Source of the DNA: Modestobacter sp. VKM Ac-2977
Lineage (GTDB): Bacteria > Actinomycetota > Actinomycetes > Mycobacteriales > Geodermatophilaceae
DNA length: 64,000 nt
Direction of reading: 5' to 3'
Assembly (NCBI RefSeq): GCF_026968045.1
Contig: NZ_JAPVBQ010000001.1
Location: forward strand, 881,238-945,237
How positions within the stretch are numbered: the first letter of the stretch is position 1; every line of letters begins with the position of its first letter. Below are positions 1-10,290 of this stretch, piece by piece. Position numbers and translations under genes: made by a program. The notes under the pieces are model-generated. The model searched no databases and was not told the origin of the DNA. It saw only the letters and a list, made by a program, of their open reading frames with translations.

Positions 1-33
1 AGCACCGCCCAGGAGCTGTCGACCACGCCGTGA
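1..33 (+). CDS. 3' end of an upstream gene (partial)
   Basis: Frame 1 from the first base reads STAQELSTTP and ends at a TGA (31-33) that overlaps the GTG start of the sortase gene in the pattern GTGA. The overlap is typical of coupled actinobacterial gene pairs, so this is probably the end of a gene in the same operon. Ten codons are too few to identify it. Confidence 0.45.
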   Translation, partial: STAQELSTTP

Positions 34-671
34 CGTCGGGACGCGGAAGGGCCGTCGCCCGGCGATCGGTCCGGTTGCGGCTGGGCGCGCTGGCCGCGCT
101 GCTCGCCCTCGGGGCGACCGGCTGCGCCGGGGGGGCAGCGACCGCACCGGCGGCCGGACCAGCGGTCACGGCCACGTCGGCCAGCGCAGCCCCCACCCCC
201 GAGCTGCCGGCCGTGCTGGCGGCGTCCGTCCCGATCCGGGTGCAGATCCCGGCCATCGGGGTGGACTCGGAGCTGATGGACCTCGGCCTGCAGGCCGACG
301 GCACGATGGAGGTGCCGGCCGGCGGTTTCCCGGCCGGCTGGTACACCGGGGCGCCGACGCCCGGCGAGCGGGGACCGGCGGTGCTGGCCGGCCACGTCGA
401 CTGGGGTGGCGCGCCGGGGGTCTTCGCCGAGCTGCGCGACGTGGTGCCCGGCGACGAGATCACCGTGTCCCGCGCCGACGGGAGCACGGCCGTGTTCGCC
501 GTGCGGGAGGTCGGGCAGTACGACAAGGACGACTTCCCGACCGCCGCCGTGTACGGCGACCTGGACCACGCCGGGCTCCGGGTGATCACCTGCGGAGGCA
601 CCTTCGACGAGCTGGCCGACAGCTACCGGGACAACACCGTCGTCTTCGCCGACCTCGTGCCGCCCGCCTGA
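30..671 (+). CDS. class F-type sortase, lipoprotein-anchored
   Basis: 213 aa. Residues about 15-32 form a signal peptide ending in a lipobox-like LGATGC (Cys32), followed by an Ala/Thr/Pro-rich linker and a sortase domain from about residue 66. The catalytic triad is visible: His122 (LAGHVD), Cys188 (VITCGG) and Arg200 (SYRDN). Class F sortases are short actinobacterial enzymes lacking a C-terminal membrane anchor. They cleave a sorting motif and transfer the protein to a nucleophile at the cell surface. No LPXTG-type substrate gene lies in the window, so the substrate is unknown. The GTG start overlaps the stop of the preceding gene. Confidence 0.85.
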   Translation: MTSGRGRAVARRSVRLRLGALAALLALGATGCAGGAATAPAAGPAVTATSASAAPTPELPAVLAASVPIRVQIPAIGVDSELMDLGLQADGTMEVPAGGFPAGWYTGAPTPGERGPAVLAGHVDWGGAPGVFAELRDVVPGDEITVSRADGSTAVFAVREVGQYDKDDFPTAAVYGDLDHAGLRVITCGGTFDELADSYRDNTVVFADLVPPA

Positions 672-687
672 CCCGCGCAGTCCGGCC

Positions 688-3075
688 TCAGGCGGGGCTG
701 TCCTGCGGGTCGAGCCGTACGGCGACGAGCGCGACGTCGTCGTCCGCGCGGTCGGGCAGCATCCGGGCCAGCAGCTGGTCGGCCAGCTCGCCGACCGGTG
801 CCTGCCAGACCTCACCGAACTCCTCGCGCAGCTGTGCCACCCCGGTGTCGAACAGCTGGTCGCGGCGCTCGACGAGCCCGTCGGTGTAGAGCAGCACGGT
901 CGACCCGCGGGGGATGGTCCGGACGTGGTCCTGGCGTTCGGCCGTCGGCTCGACGCCCAGCAGGAGGTCTGCCCGGGCGCCGTCGTACACCTCGATCTCC
1001 CCGTCGGGGCCCGCGACCACCGGCGGCAGGTGCCCGGCATTGGCCCAGCGCAGCCGGGTGACCCCGCGCTCGACCTCGTCGTCGGTCTGCTCCAGCCGGG
1101 CGACCAGCACCGACGCCATCGTCTTCAGCTCCAGACCGGCCATGGCCCGGTCGAGTCGCCGGAGCACACCGGCGGGACTGTCGTCGCTGTCGTAGGTGAT
1201 GCCGCGCAGCAGCCCGCGCAGCTGGCCCATGCAGGCGGCCGCCTCGGTGTCGTGCCCGACGACGTCGCCGATGACCAGCACGGTGGCGCCGTCGGGCTGC
1301 TGGAACACGTCGTACCAGTCACCGCCCACCTGGGCCTCCCGCGCCGCGGGCACGTACCGCACCGCGAAGGTCAGGTCGTCGTGCTCCGGCGGCTCGGACA
1401 GCAGGCTGCGCTGCAGGGTCAGGGCGGTGCGGGCGACCCTCCGGGAGCGGGCGTACAGCGCCTCCAGCAGGTTGTTGCGCAGCTCGCCGGCCTCGGCCAG
1501 CTCCGCAGGCGTCCACGGCTCGGCGCGGTTGTGCACCGTCTCCCGCCACCGGTCGAAGGACTTGCGCGGGGACAGCCTGATCGAGTCGCCCTCCCGCTCG
1601 GCGATCGCCTTGTTGTGCGGGTCGCCACCCCAGTCGACCGAGTGGACCTGCTCGCTGCGGGTCCAGATCACGTACTGCCCCTCGGGCAGCGGCAGGGCGA
1701 GCACGCCGCAGGCCAGCTCGGCCGGCACGGCCAGCTCGGGTGCCTCCAAGGGCAGCCGATCGGTGCTGACGACGTCGCCGGACTGCCGTCCGGCCCAGCG
1801 GGCGAGCACAGCGGCCGTCTCCGGGGACAGCGGGACGCCGGCGCTGCCGGTGCGCCCCTGCAGGTTGACCACCACCGAGGAGGCCGGGACGACGTCGAGA
1901 AGACCCGGGCGGCCGAGCATCGTCTCCGCCAGCGGTCGGTCCTCGTCCAGCGCCGCAGCGGTCAGCCACGCCATCGTCGAGCGCACCCGGAGGGCCCGGC
2001 GGTGCTCTTCGTCCTCGGTGCGGTCGACCAGCCGCAACGACAGCGCAGAACCGAGGAACTCCGCCGCGGCCCTGGTGGCGTAGGGCGGGGCGTGCGGGCC
2101 GGTGTAGTGGTGGCAGGCGATGAGGCCCCAGAGCTTCTCCCCGCGCATCAGCGAGATGGACATCGAGGCGCGCACGCCCATGTTCTGCAGGTACTCGCAG
2201 TGGATCGGCGAGACGCTGCGCAGCGTGGCGTAGGTGAGGTCGAGCGGCTGCCCCGTCGCGGGCAGGTCGACCGGTTCCAGCGGCGACGGCGTGTAGTCGA
2301 CGTCGGAGATCAGCCGGATCCAGCTCTTCTCGTACAGCGCCCGGGCCTGGGCTGGGACGTCCGAGGCGGGGTAGTGCAGCCCGAGGAAGGAGTTGAGCTC
2401 GGGGAGCTTCGCCTCGGCGACGACCTCGCCGTTGTACTCGGCGTCGTAGCGGTAGACCATCACCCGGTCGAAGCCGGTGAGCGCCCGTACCGCCGTGGCG
2501 GTGATGTCGAAGAGGCCCTGCAGCGAGCCGGCCCGGTTGAGGTCGGCGATCGTCCCGCGCACCGCCTGGTAGGTGTTCGGGAAGGAGAACGGTCGCGGAC
2601 CGAAGGCGGGCTCGAGCTCGATGACCAGCGTGCTGGCCGACGGGGGCACCGCCTGGCCGCTGAGCGGCGGGGCGACCGCCGTGTCGGGGACGACGCTGCC
2701 GTCGGGGGCGTGGGTCGCCCGGTGCAGGATCGCGTCGACCGGGCAGGGGGTGCCGCCGCAGTCCAGGATCAGCTCGACCGGGTTGCGCTCGCGCAGGTCG
2801 CCGAACGCGCTGGCCGACCGGGCGATCGCCGAGGCCGGACCCAGCCCGACGACGTCGGCGAGGGGTCTTCCCAGGGCGTCGTCCCAGGCGATGCCGACGA
2901 CGTCGGCCAGGTTGCGGGACACCTGGCGGACCACCATGTCCGGCTCGCTGACCGCCAGCAGCACACCGCGGGGCTGGATGCTGCCGGGCACGTGGATCGG
3001 CTCGCGCTCGCAGTTGCTCAGGTCGACCGGCTCGCCGGGTGCCAGCCAGGGGCCCACCCGTAGTTGGTCGGTCAT
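688..3075 (-). CDS. bacteriophytochrome with C-terminal SpoIIE/PP2C phosphatase
   Basis: 795 aa. The N-terminal PAS domain carries the biliverdin-attachment Cys22 in CEREPIHVPGSIQP (followed by Arg where His is usual). A GAF domain with the phytochrome motif PASDVP (about residue 237) and a PHY region follow. The last ~230 residues are a SpoIIE-type PP2C phosphatase (GGDWYDVF, VIGDVVGHD, YTDGLVERR with metal-binding Asp residues). There is no histidine kinase domain, so a red/far-red light signal is probably passed to dephosphorylation of a target such as an anti-sigma antagonist. That is inference; no such partner is encoded beside it. A 172-bp gap separates it from pucR. Confidence 0.9.
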   Translation of the reverse strand: MTDQLRVGPWLAPGEPVDLSNCEREPIHVPGSIQPRGVLLAVSEPDMVVRQVSRNLADVVGIAWDDALGRPLADVVGLGPASAIARSASAFGDLRERNPVELILDCGGTPCPVDAILHRATHAPDGSVVPDTAVAPPLSGQAVPPSASTLVIELEPAFGPRPFSFPNTYQAVRGTIADLNRAGSLQGLFDITATAVRALTGFDRVMVYRYDAEYNGEVVAEAKLPELNSFLGLHYPASDVPAQARALYEKSWIRLISDVDYTPSPLEPVDLPATGQPLDLTYATLRSVSPIHCEYLQNMGVRASMSISLMRGEKLWGLIACHHYTGPHAPPYATRAAAEFLGSALSLRLVDRTEDEEHRRALRVRSTMAWLTAAALDEDRPLAETMLGRPGLLDVVPASSVVVNLQGRTGSAGVPLSPETAAVLARWAGRQSGDVVSTDRLPLEAPELAVPAELACGVLALPLPEGQYVIWTRSEQVHSVDWGGDPHNKAIAEREGDSIRLSPRKSFDRWRETVHNRAEPWTPAELAEAGELRNNLLEALYARSRRVARTALTLQRSLLSEPPEHDDLTFAVRYVPAAREAQVGGDWYDVFQQPDGATVLVIGDVVGHDTEAAACMGQLRGLLRGITYDSDDSPAGVLRRLDRAMAGLELKTMASVLVARLEQTDDEVERGVTRLRWANAGHLPPVVAGPDGEIEVYDGARADLLLGVEPTAERQDHVRTIPRGSTVLLYTDGLVERRDQLFDTGVAQLREEFGEVWQAPVGELADQLLARMLPDRADDDVALVAVRLDPQDSPA

Positions 3076-3247
3076 GCGGAGGCCCCGTTCATCGCCGGAG
3101 TGGCGGCCCGCCGCGTCTCGACGGACTGGTGCTCTGCCGGCGTCCCGGTTCGCGGGCGGCGCGGCACGTCGGCGTCGTCGGCCACGCGGTCCCCGTCGGT
3201 CGTGGCGTCGTTCCCGGACCGGGCAGACGCTCGTCGTACAGAAGTCA

Positions 3248-4447
3248 TCAGCCCGTCGAGCTTAGGTCACCGGAGCGGCGGGGGAGTGCTGGAACCGGGT
3301 TCGTGGATGTGAGCCGCGCCGTACGCACACCCAGGTGCAGCAGCAGTCGGTCGGCGCCGTCGGCGAGGTCGAGCCCGGTCAGCTCGGCGATCCGGCCGAG
3401 TCGGTAGTAGAGCGTCTGGCGGTGGATGCACAGCTGCGCCGCCGCGCGCTGCGGGCTGCCGGCGCAGTCCAGCCACACCTCGGCGGTGCCGGTGAGCACC
3501 GGATCGGCCAGCAGGCGGGCCAGTGCCGGGTCCGGCCCGGGCAGCGCGGCCACCTGCCGCCACGGGCCGAGCTCGGACCAGGACGCCGCCGGGGCGAGCC
3601 GGGGGTCGACGGCGGCGACCCGCGCCGCGGTGCGCGCCTCGTGCCACTGGGCGGGCAGGTCCAGGCAGCCGCGCCGTGGAGCGGCGACGCCGGCCGTGCT
3701 GCCGGGAGGGAGCTGGGCGAGCGCAGCCGCACTCAGCGCACCGGCCGGACGGGGGTCGGCGTCCCCGGGCAGGGGGAGCAGCACCGCCACGGCGGACCCG
3801 CCGCCGGAGGGGAGGACCGTGGTGATCGCCCCGGCCCCGGGCGGCGTCCAGCCGGTGGGCAGCCCCGGCGGAGCCGGGTGCAGCGCCACCAGTGCCACCG
3901 CCGTCCGGTCGCCCCCCAGGGCGTCGGTCAGCTCCCGCAGCGCCCGCGCGGGGGCGGTACCGGTGAGCGCGGCGCGCAACGCCGCCGACAGGTCGGCGGT
4001 GCCGGGTCGGCCCTCCGCGAGCAGCCGGCCGGCCTCGGCGGCCAGCGCCATCGCCTCGGCCAGGCCCGGCGCGGCCGGGTCCTCGACGTCGGTCCGCCCC
4101 CCGTCGAGCAGCCAGAGGTACCCCTGCAACCGCCCGCCGGCGCGCACCGGCAGGCACAACCGGGTCAGGATGCCGGCCGCCGGGTCGGCCGGCACCCGCA
4201 GCGGGTCGAGGGCGTCGGCGATGCCGAACTCCTCGAACCGGTGGCGCACCTCCGCCGTCGAGCCCCGGCCGAGGATCGACCGCGCCCGGACGGCGTCCAT
4301 CATGGCGCCCGCGCTGCCGGCCGCCGCGCTCGCCGGCTCGTCGTGCGCGCAGAACGCGAGCATCGTGAAGTCGCGGTCCTCCAGCGTCGCCGGGGCGGCG
4401 AGCAGGTGGGAGACCTCGTCCACCAGGTCCTGCAGGTCGTCGCGCAC
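3248..4447 (-). CDS. PucR-family transcriptional regulator, likely of proline catabolism
   Basis: 399 aa. The C-terminus has the PucR-type helix-turn-helix (AAAQLCIHRQTLYYRLGRI, about residues 335-375), preceded by a GGDEF-like central region and an N-terminal GAF-like part. PucR-type activators commonly control adjacent catabolic genes. The gene is divergent from proline dehydrogenase with about 147 bp between the starts, which suggests that it controls putB-pruA in response to proline; this is inferred from position. The shared region contains the short palindrome CGATCGTACG near its own start. Confidence 0.8.
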   Translation of the reverse strand: MRDDLQDLVDEVSHLLAAPATLEDRDFTMLAFCAHDEPASAAAGSAGAMMDAVRARSILGRGSTAEVRHRFEEFGIADALDPLRVPADPAAGILTRLCLPVRAGGRLQGYLWLLDGGRTDVEDPAAPGLAEAMALAAEAGRLLAEGRPGTADLSAALRAALTGTAPARALRELTDALGGDRTAVALVALHPAPPGLPTGWTPPGAGAITTVLPSGGGSAVAVLLPLPGDADPRPAGALSAAALAQLPPGSTAGVAAPRRGCLDLPAQWHEARTAARVAAVDPRLAPAASWSELGPWRQVAALPGPDPALARLLADPVLTGTAEVWLDCAGSPQRAAAQLCIHRQTLYYRLGRIAELTGLDLADGADRLLLHLGVRTARLTSTNPVPALPRRSGDLSSTG

Positions 4448-4594
4448 CGGGACCTCCTCTCCGCCGTCTCAGACGATCGTACGAGGGTTCCCCGGCGAGT
4501 CCGGACATCTGTCGCTGGTGCGCGGTGGGTCGGCGTCCCTAGCGTTCGGGGCACCGCACCACCACGCAGCAGACCGCCCCGTCGGAGGCGCCCC

Positions 4595-5527
4595 GTGCTC
4601 ACCCAGAAGGCACTCCTCGCCGCCGCCCGCCGTCCCGGGCTCCGCCGCGTGGTCACCGGCACGCCCGTCACCCGCCGGGTGGTGGAGCGCTTCGTCGCCG
4701 GGGAGTCCCTCCCCGAGGCGATCGAGGTCGTGCAGGCCCTGTCCGCCGACGGCCTGGCGGTCACCCTCGACCACCTGGGCGAGGACGTGACCGACCGCAG
4801 CGAGGCGCGGCGCACCCGCGATGCCTACCTGGCCGCGCTCGAGGCCCTCGCGCCGCTGGGCCTGGGCCGGGCCGCCGAGGTCTCGGTGAAGCTGTCCGCC
4901 TTCGGCCAGGCGCTGCCGGTGGGCGGGGACGACCTGGCGCTGGAGCTGGTGCGCCCGGTCGCCGAGGCCGCCACCGCACTGGGCACCACGGTGACCCTGG
5001 ACATGGAGGACTCCCGCACGGTCGACGCCACCCTCGCCGTCCTGGCCGAGCTGCGCCGCGAGCACCCGGCCACCGGTGCGGTGCTCCAGGCGATGCTGCA
5101 CCGCACCGAGGACGACGCCCGCGCCCTCGCCGTCCCCGGGTCGCGGGTGCGCCTGGTCAAGGGCGCCTACCACGAGCCGGCCTCGGTCGCGTACCAGGAG
5201 AAGGCGGACGTCGACGCCGCCTACGGCCGCTGCCTGGAGACGCTGGTCCGCGGGCCCGGCTACCCGATGGCCGGCACCCACGACCCGCGGTTCGTCCAGC
5301 AGACGCTGGACCTGGTCGCCGAGACCGGCCGCGCCGCCGACAGCTACGAGTTCCAGATGCTCTACGGCATCCGCCCCGACGAGCAGACCCGACTGGCCGC
5401 CGAGGGGCACACCGTCCGGGCCTACGTGCCCTACGGCGCCGACTGGTACGGCTACTTCATGCGCCGCCTCGCCGAGCGCCCGGCCAACCTGCAGTTCTTC
5501 CTCCGCTCCCTCGCCAGCAAGTCCTGA
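4595..5527 (+). CDS. putB: proline dehydrogenase (monofunctional)
   Basis: 310 aa, the usual length of the monofunctional enzyme that oxidises proline to pyrroline-5-carboxylate with FAD. The fold is supported by motifs such as VSVKLSAFGQ, TLDMEDS, RLVKGAYHEP and the C-terminal YVPYGADWYGYFMRRLAERP, which matches the substrate-binding helix of the PutA family. The frame stays open far upstream, but GTG 4595 is chosen because GGAGG (4584-4588) lies six bases before it and the protein then begins like its homologues. The P5C dehydrogenase gene follows 54 bp downstream. Confidence 0.93.
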   Translation: MLTQKALLAAARRPGLRRVVTGTPVTRRVVERFVAGESLPEAIEVVQALSADGLAVTLDHLGEDVTDRSEARRTRDAYLAALEALAPLGLGRAAEVSVKLSAFGQALPVGGDDLALELVRPVAEAATALGTTVTLDMEDSRTVDATLAVLAELRREHPATGAVLQAMLHRTEDDARALAVPGSRVRLVKGAYHEPASVAYQEKADVDAAYGRCLETLVRGPGYPMAGTHDPRFVQQTLDLVAETGRAADSYEFQMLYGIRPDEQTRLAAEGHTVRAYVPYGADWYGYFMRRLAERPANLQFFLRSLASKS

Positions 5528-5534
5528 ACCGCCC

Positions 5535-5556
5535 CACCAAAATGGCCATTTTGGTG
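5535..5556. repeat. 22-bp perfect palindrome in the put operon
   Basis: A perfect inverted repeat with core CCAAAATGGCCATTTTGG lies eight bases after the putB stop and just before the ribosome binding site of the next gene. It is AT-rich compared with its surroundings. A close relative occurs at 45494-45525. It could be an attenuator or mRNA-stabilising hairpin, a protein site, or a dispersed repeat. Confidence 0.75.
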
Positions 5557-5581
5557 CCACCCGTCTCCTGAGGAGCACCCC

Positions 5582-7207
<1,626 letters not shown>

Positions 7208-7217
7208 CAGCCGCAGC

Positions 7218-7280
7218 GTCGATCATCGGCGAGTGGCTGCCCGCGTCGGCGGGTCGGCCAGCCACTCGCCGATGATCGAC
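7218..7280. terminator. 22-bp perfect inverted repeat between convergent genes
   Basis: Arms 7218-7239 and 7259-7280 are exact reverse complements separated by 19 bases. The structure lies between the stop codons of pruA and gntK, so it would act as a bidirectional transcription terminator. No T-tract follows, as is common in very GC-rich actinobacteria. Confidence 0.7.
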
Positions 7281-7283
7281 AGC

Positions 7284-7832
7284 TCAGCGGGGGAGCGGGA
7301 TCTGCCGTTCGTCGCAGAGCTCGGAGAGCATCTGGCCGACCGTCTCCTCCACCGAGCCCTCACCGGGGACGACGGCGCCCGGCTCGTCGTCGCCCAGCGG
7401 CTGCAGGGTGTCCAGCTGGCTGCGCAGCAGGCTCGGCGGCATGTAGTGCCCCTTGCGCTGGGCGAGCCGCTCGGTGAGCACCTCCTCGGAGGTGTCGGCG
7501 TGCGCGAACCACACCGAGGGGTGCCCGTCGCAGAGCAGGTCGCGGTAGCTGCGCTTGAGCGCGGAGCAGGTGAGGATGAACGACGTCCCGGCGGCCTCGT
7601 GCTCGCCGATCAGCTCGGCCATGCGGCGCAGCCACGGCCAGCGGTCCGCGTCCTCCAGCGGGGTGCCACTGCGCATCTTCTCGACGTTCTCCGGCGGGTG
7701 CAGGTCGTCGCCCTCGATGAACTCCCACTGCAGGCGGCGGGCGAGCTCGTTCGCGACGGTCGACTTGCCGGAGCCGGAGACCCCCATGACGACGATCGAG
7801 GTGGTCGCCGGGATGCTGTCCGTGGTTTCCAT
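7284..7832 (-). CDS. gntK: gluconokinase
   Basis: 182 aa when started at METTDSIPA (7832); the frame extends to 7883 but the extension is unlike the family. The P-loop GVSGSGKST sits near residues 17-25, and FIEGDDLHPPENVEKM and CSALKRSYRDLL are characteristic of GntK-type gluconate kinases. These phosphorylate gluconate to 6-phosphogluconate with ATP. No gluconate permease or GntR regulator is beside it. The gene diverges from an MFS gene. Confidence 0.92.
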   Translation of the reverse strand: METTDSIPATTSIVVMGVSGSGKSTVANELARRLQWEFIEGDDLHPPENVEKMRSGTPLEDADRWPWLRRMAELIGEHEAAGTSFILTCSALKRSYRDLLCDGHPSVWFAHADTSEEVLTERLAQRKGHYMPPSLLRSQLDTLQPLGDDEPGAVVPGEGSVEETVGQMLSELCDERQIPLPR

Positions 7833-7888
7833 GCCCCGACCGTATTGAGTCGAGGGAGGAGTTGGGAACCGGGACGGGGGCACGGGAC

Positions 7889-9064
7889 GTGACGACGACG
7901 GAACGACGGTCCTCGCTGTGGCGCCTGCCGGCCGTCCGCTCCCTGTTCGCGCTCAACGCCCTCGGCTTCCTCAGCTACTCGCTGCTGCTGTCGGCGCTGC
8001 CCGCGCACGCCGCCGCGCTGGGCGCCGGGCTCACCGCTGCCGGCTCGGTGACCACGGTGTTCCTGGTGGCCACCGTGCTCGCCCAGACGGCGGTGCCGGC
8101 GCTGGTCACGCGGTTGGGCATCGCCCCGGTGCTGGCCGGCGGGCTGATCGCGCTGGGGGCGCCGTCCCCGCTCTACCTGCTGGCCGACGACGTGCGCTGG
8201 TTCGCCGTCGTCTCGGTGGTCCGGGGGGTGGGGTTCGCGGTGCTCACCGTGCTCGGCTCGACGATCGCGGCCCAGGCGGTGCCACCCGCGCGGCGCGGTG
8301 AGTCGATCGGCATCTACGGCCTGGCGATCTCGGTGCCGACGCTCGCGGCGGTGCCGGGCGGGACGGCGCTCACCCTGGCCGGCCACTTCCCGTGGGTCGC
8401 CGTGATGGCGGCCGCGCCGGTGCTCGCCCTGGTGTTCGTGCCGGGGCTGGTGCGGGCGCTCGGCCCACCGGAGGTGTCCGCCCCGGGTGGTTCACGTGCG
8501 GCGGTGTGGGCTGCGGCCGCACCATCGCTGGTGCTGCTGGTGGTGACCCTGGCCGGCGGCGGGCTGGTCACCTTCCTGCCGATCGAGCTGCCCGACGGCG
8601 CGCTGGCGGTGGTGGCGCTGCTGGTGTTCGGGGTGAGCACCGCACTGTGCCGGTGGGGTGCCGGGGTGCTCGTCGACCGGCTGGGGGCCCGGGTCCTGCT
8701 GCCGGCCACGCTGGCCAGCGGGGTCGCCGGGATGCTCCTGGTGGCGCTGGGGTTGCGGACCGACGGCGCCGGCGGGGCCGCAGTCGTGCTGACCGGGGCC
8801 TTCGCCCTGGGTGTCGCCTACGGCGCGGTGCAGAACCTGACCCTGGTGATCGCGCTGGCCCGGGCCGGTGCGGGGCAGACCACGACGGTCAGCGCGGTGT
8901 GGAACGCCTGCTACGACAGCGGCACCGCGATCGGTGCGCTGGCGGTGGGGGCGGTCGCCGCGCAGGTCGGGCTGCCGCTGAGCTACGTGTTCGTGGCGGT
9001 GCTGCTCGCGTTGGCGCTGCCGCTGGCGGTCACGCTGCCCCGCGCGCTGCGCGCCGCGAGCTGA
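7889..9064 (+). CDS. MFS transporter
   Basis: About 391 aa with around 12 hydrophobic segments, arranged as a typical drug/proton antiporter-like major facilitator (SLWRLPAVRSLFALNALGF opening, MFS-type loops between helices 2-3 and 8-9). The substrate cannot be told from sequence. The frame begins at TTG 7862, but GTG 7889 gives the family-typical short N-terminus; neither has a strong Shine-Dalgarno sequence. It is divergent from gntK, which alone does not make it a gluconate transporter. Confidence 0.8.
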   Translation: MTTTERRSSLWRLPAVRSLFALNALGFLSYSLLLSALPAHAAALGAGLTAAGSVTTVFLVATVLAQTAVPALVTRLGIAPVLAGGLIALGAPSPLYLLADDVRWFAVVSVVRGVGFAVLTVLGSTIAAQAVPPARRGESIGIYGLAISVPTLAAVPGGTALTLAGHFPWVAVMAAAPVLALVFVPGLVRALGPPEVSAPGGSRAAVWAAAAPSLVLLVVTLAGGGLVTFLPIELPDGALAVVALLVFGVSTALCRWGAGVLVDRLGARVLLPATLASGVAGMLLVALGLRTDGAGGAAVVLTGAFALGVAYGAVQNLTLVIALARAGAGQTTTVSAVWNACYDSGTAIGALAVGAVAAQVGLPLSYVFVAVLLALALPLAVTLPRALRAAS

Positions 9065-9072
9065 GCTCGAGC

Positions 9073-9444
9073 TCAGCCGGCAGAGGCCTGGTCGCCCAGC
9101 CGCTGCCGAGCGGCCTCGGCCAGCCGCTCCACGGTCTGCACCTCGGCGGCGGCCTCTCGCAACCAGGTGCGCAGGCCGTCGACGTCGTACCGGTTGCGGT
9201 CGCGCAGCTGGCCGAGCAGCACCTGCCGGGCGCTGGACTGGGCGCGCATCGCGGTGGGCAGGGTGCGGCCGGTGCGGCGGGCCCGGGTGGTGAGGCCGGC
9301 GCCGAGGAAGACCAGCTCGCGGACGTCGGACAGCCCGGCGAGGAGCGCCTCGGCGTCCTCGGGCCGGCCGTCGGCCAGCAGCTGCAGGTACTCGCCGGCG
9401 CGGCGGGCGCCGGTGTCGGCGGGGTTCTCAGACGGTGCGGTCAC
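9073..9444 (-). CDS. conserved hypothetical protein
   Basis: 123 aa, soluble, mostly helical by composition, rich in Ala, Arg and Leu, without signal peptide or recognisable motif. It lies 8 bp from the end of the convergent MFS gene and 14 bp downstream of the enoyl-CoA hydratase gene on the same strand, so the two may be co-transcribed. I do not recognise the family. Confidence 0.6.
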   Translation of the reverse strand: MTAPSENPADTGARRAGEYLQLLADGRPEDAEALLAGLSDVRELVFLGAGLTTRARRTGRTLPTAMRAQSSARQVLLGQLRDRNRYDVDGLRTWLREAAAEVQTVERLAEAARQRLGDQASAG

Positions 9445-9458
9445 CCCTCCACTCTCCC

Positions 9459-10253
9459 TCAGCGGCCGGACCAGTGCGGCGGGCGCTTGTCCAGGTACGC
9501 CGCGATCCCCTCGCGCCGGTCCTCGCTCAGGTAGGGGTTCGGGCCGACGTCCAGCCGCAGCGCCGCGGCCAGCGGCAGCTCGAGCCCCTTGACCGCGGTC
9601 TCCTTCATCCGGCGCACCGAGAGGGGGGCGTTGCCGGCGATCCGCTCGGCGAGGGCCAGGGCCGTGGGGAGGACGTCGTCGACCGGGACGACGCGGTTCA
9701 CCAGCCCCCAGCGGGCGGCGTCCTCGCTGGTGACGTACTCGCCGGTGAAGAGCATCTCCAGCGCGATGCCGGTCGGGATGCGCTTGGGCAGCACGACGGA
9801 CCCGTAGTTGGCGCCCATGCCGATCGTCGCCTCCGGCAGGCCGAGCTTGATCCCGGGTGCGGCGATCCTGATGTCACAGGCCAGCGCCAGCTCGAAGCCG
9901 CCGGCGACGGCGTGCCCGCCGAGGGCGGCGATCACCGGCACGTACGTCTCGCCGAGCACCTCGAACAGGTTGCGCCCGGGGCGGTTCATCGGTGGCCGGA
10001 AGGGCTCCCCGCGCTGGTCGCGCTCCCGGATCTCCTTGAGGTCGAACCCGGCGCAGAAGGCCGGCCCGTTCCCGGTGAGCACGATGGCCCGGACGTCGGC
10101 GTCCTCGGCGCAGGCGAGCAGCTCGTCGACCAGGTCGGCCTGCAACGCCGAGGACAGCGCGTTGCGCCGCTCGGGCCGGTCGAGGGTCAGTACGCGGACG
10201 TGCCCTCGGGTCTCGACGGTCAGTCCCGACTCGCGGCGCTGCGATTCGCTCAT
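9459..10253 (-). CDS. enoyl-CoA hydratase/isomerase family protein
   Basis: 264 aa crotonase-fold protein. Oxyanion-hole regions are seen in GPAFCAGFDLKEI and AALGGHAVAGGFELALACDIRIA, and a conserved Glu in LGLPEATIGMGANYG. Crotonases hydrate or isomerise acyl-CoA thioesters; exact chemistry and substrate cannot be assigned. The ATG start fits the family. No other beta-oxidation gene is adjacent. Confidence 0.88.
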   Translation of the reverse strand: MSESQRRESGLTVETRGHVRVLTLDRPERRNALSSALQADLVDELLACAEDADVRAIVLTGNGPAFCAGFDLKEIRERDQRGEPFRPPMNRPGRNLFEVLGETYVPVIAALGGHAVAGGFELALACDIRIAAPGIKLGLPEATIGMGANYGSVVLPKRIPTGIALEMLFTGEYVTSEDAARWGLVNRVVPVDDVLPTALALAERIAGNAPLSVRRMKETAVKGLELPLAAALRLDVGPNPYLSEDRREGIAAYLDKRPPHWSGR

Positions 10254-10290
10254 GGCCGCGATCCTGCCCGCACCGGTCAGGCCCGGCAGG

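Noticed and set aside
3335..4594. N-terminal extension of the proline dehydrogenase frame
   Set aside because: It is antisense to the pucR gene, has no family similarity, and a good ribosome binding site marks the start at 4595.
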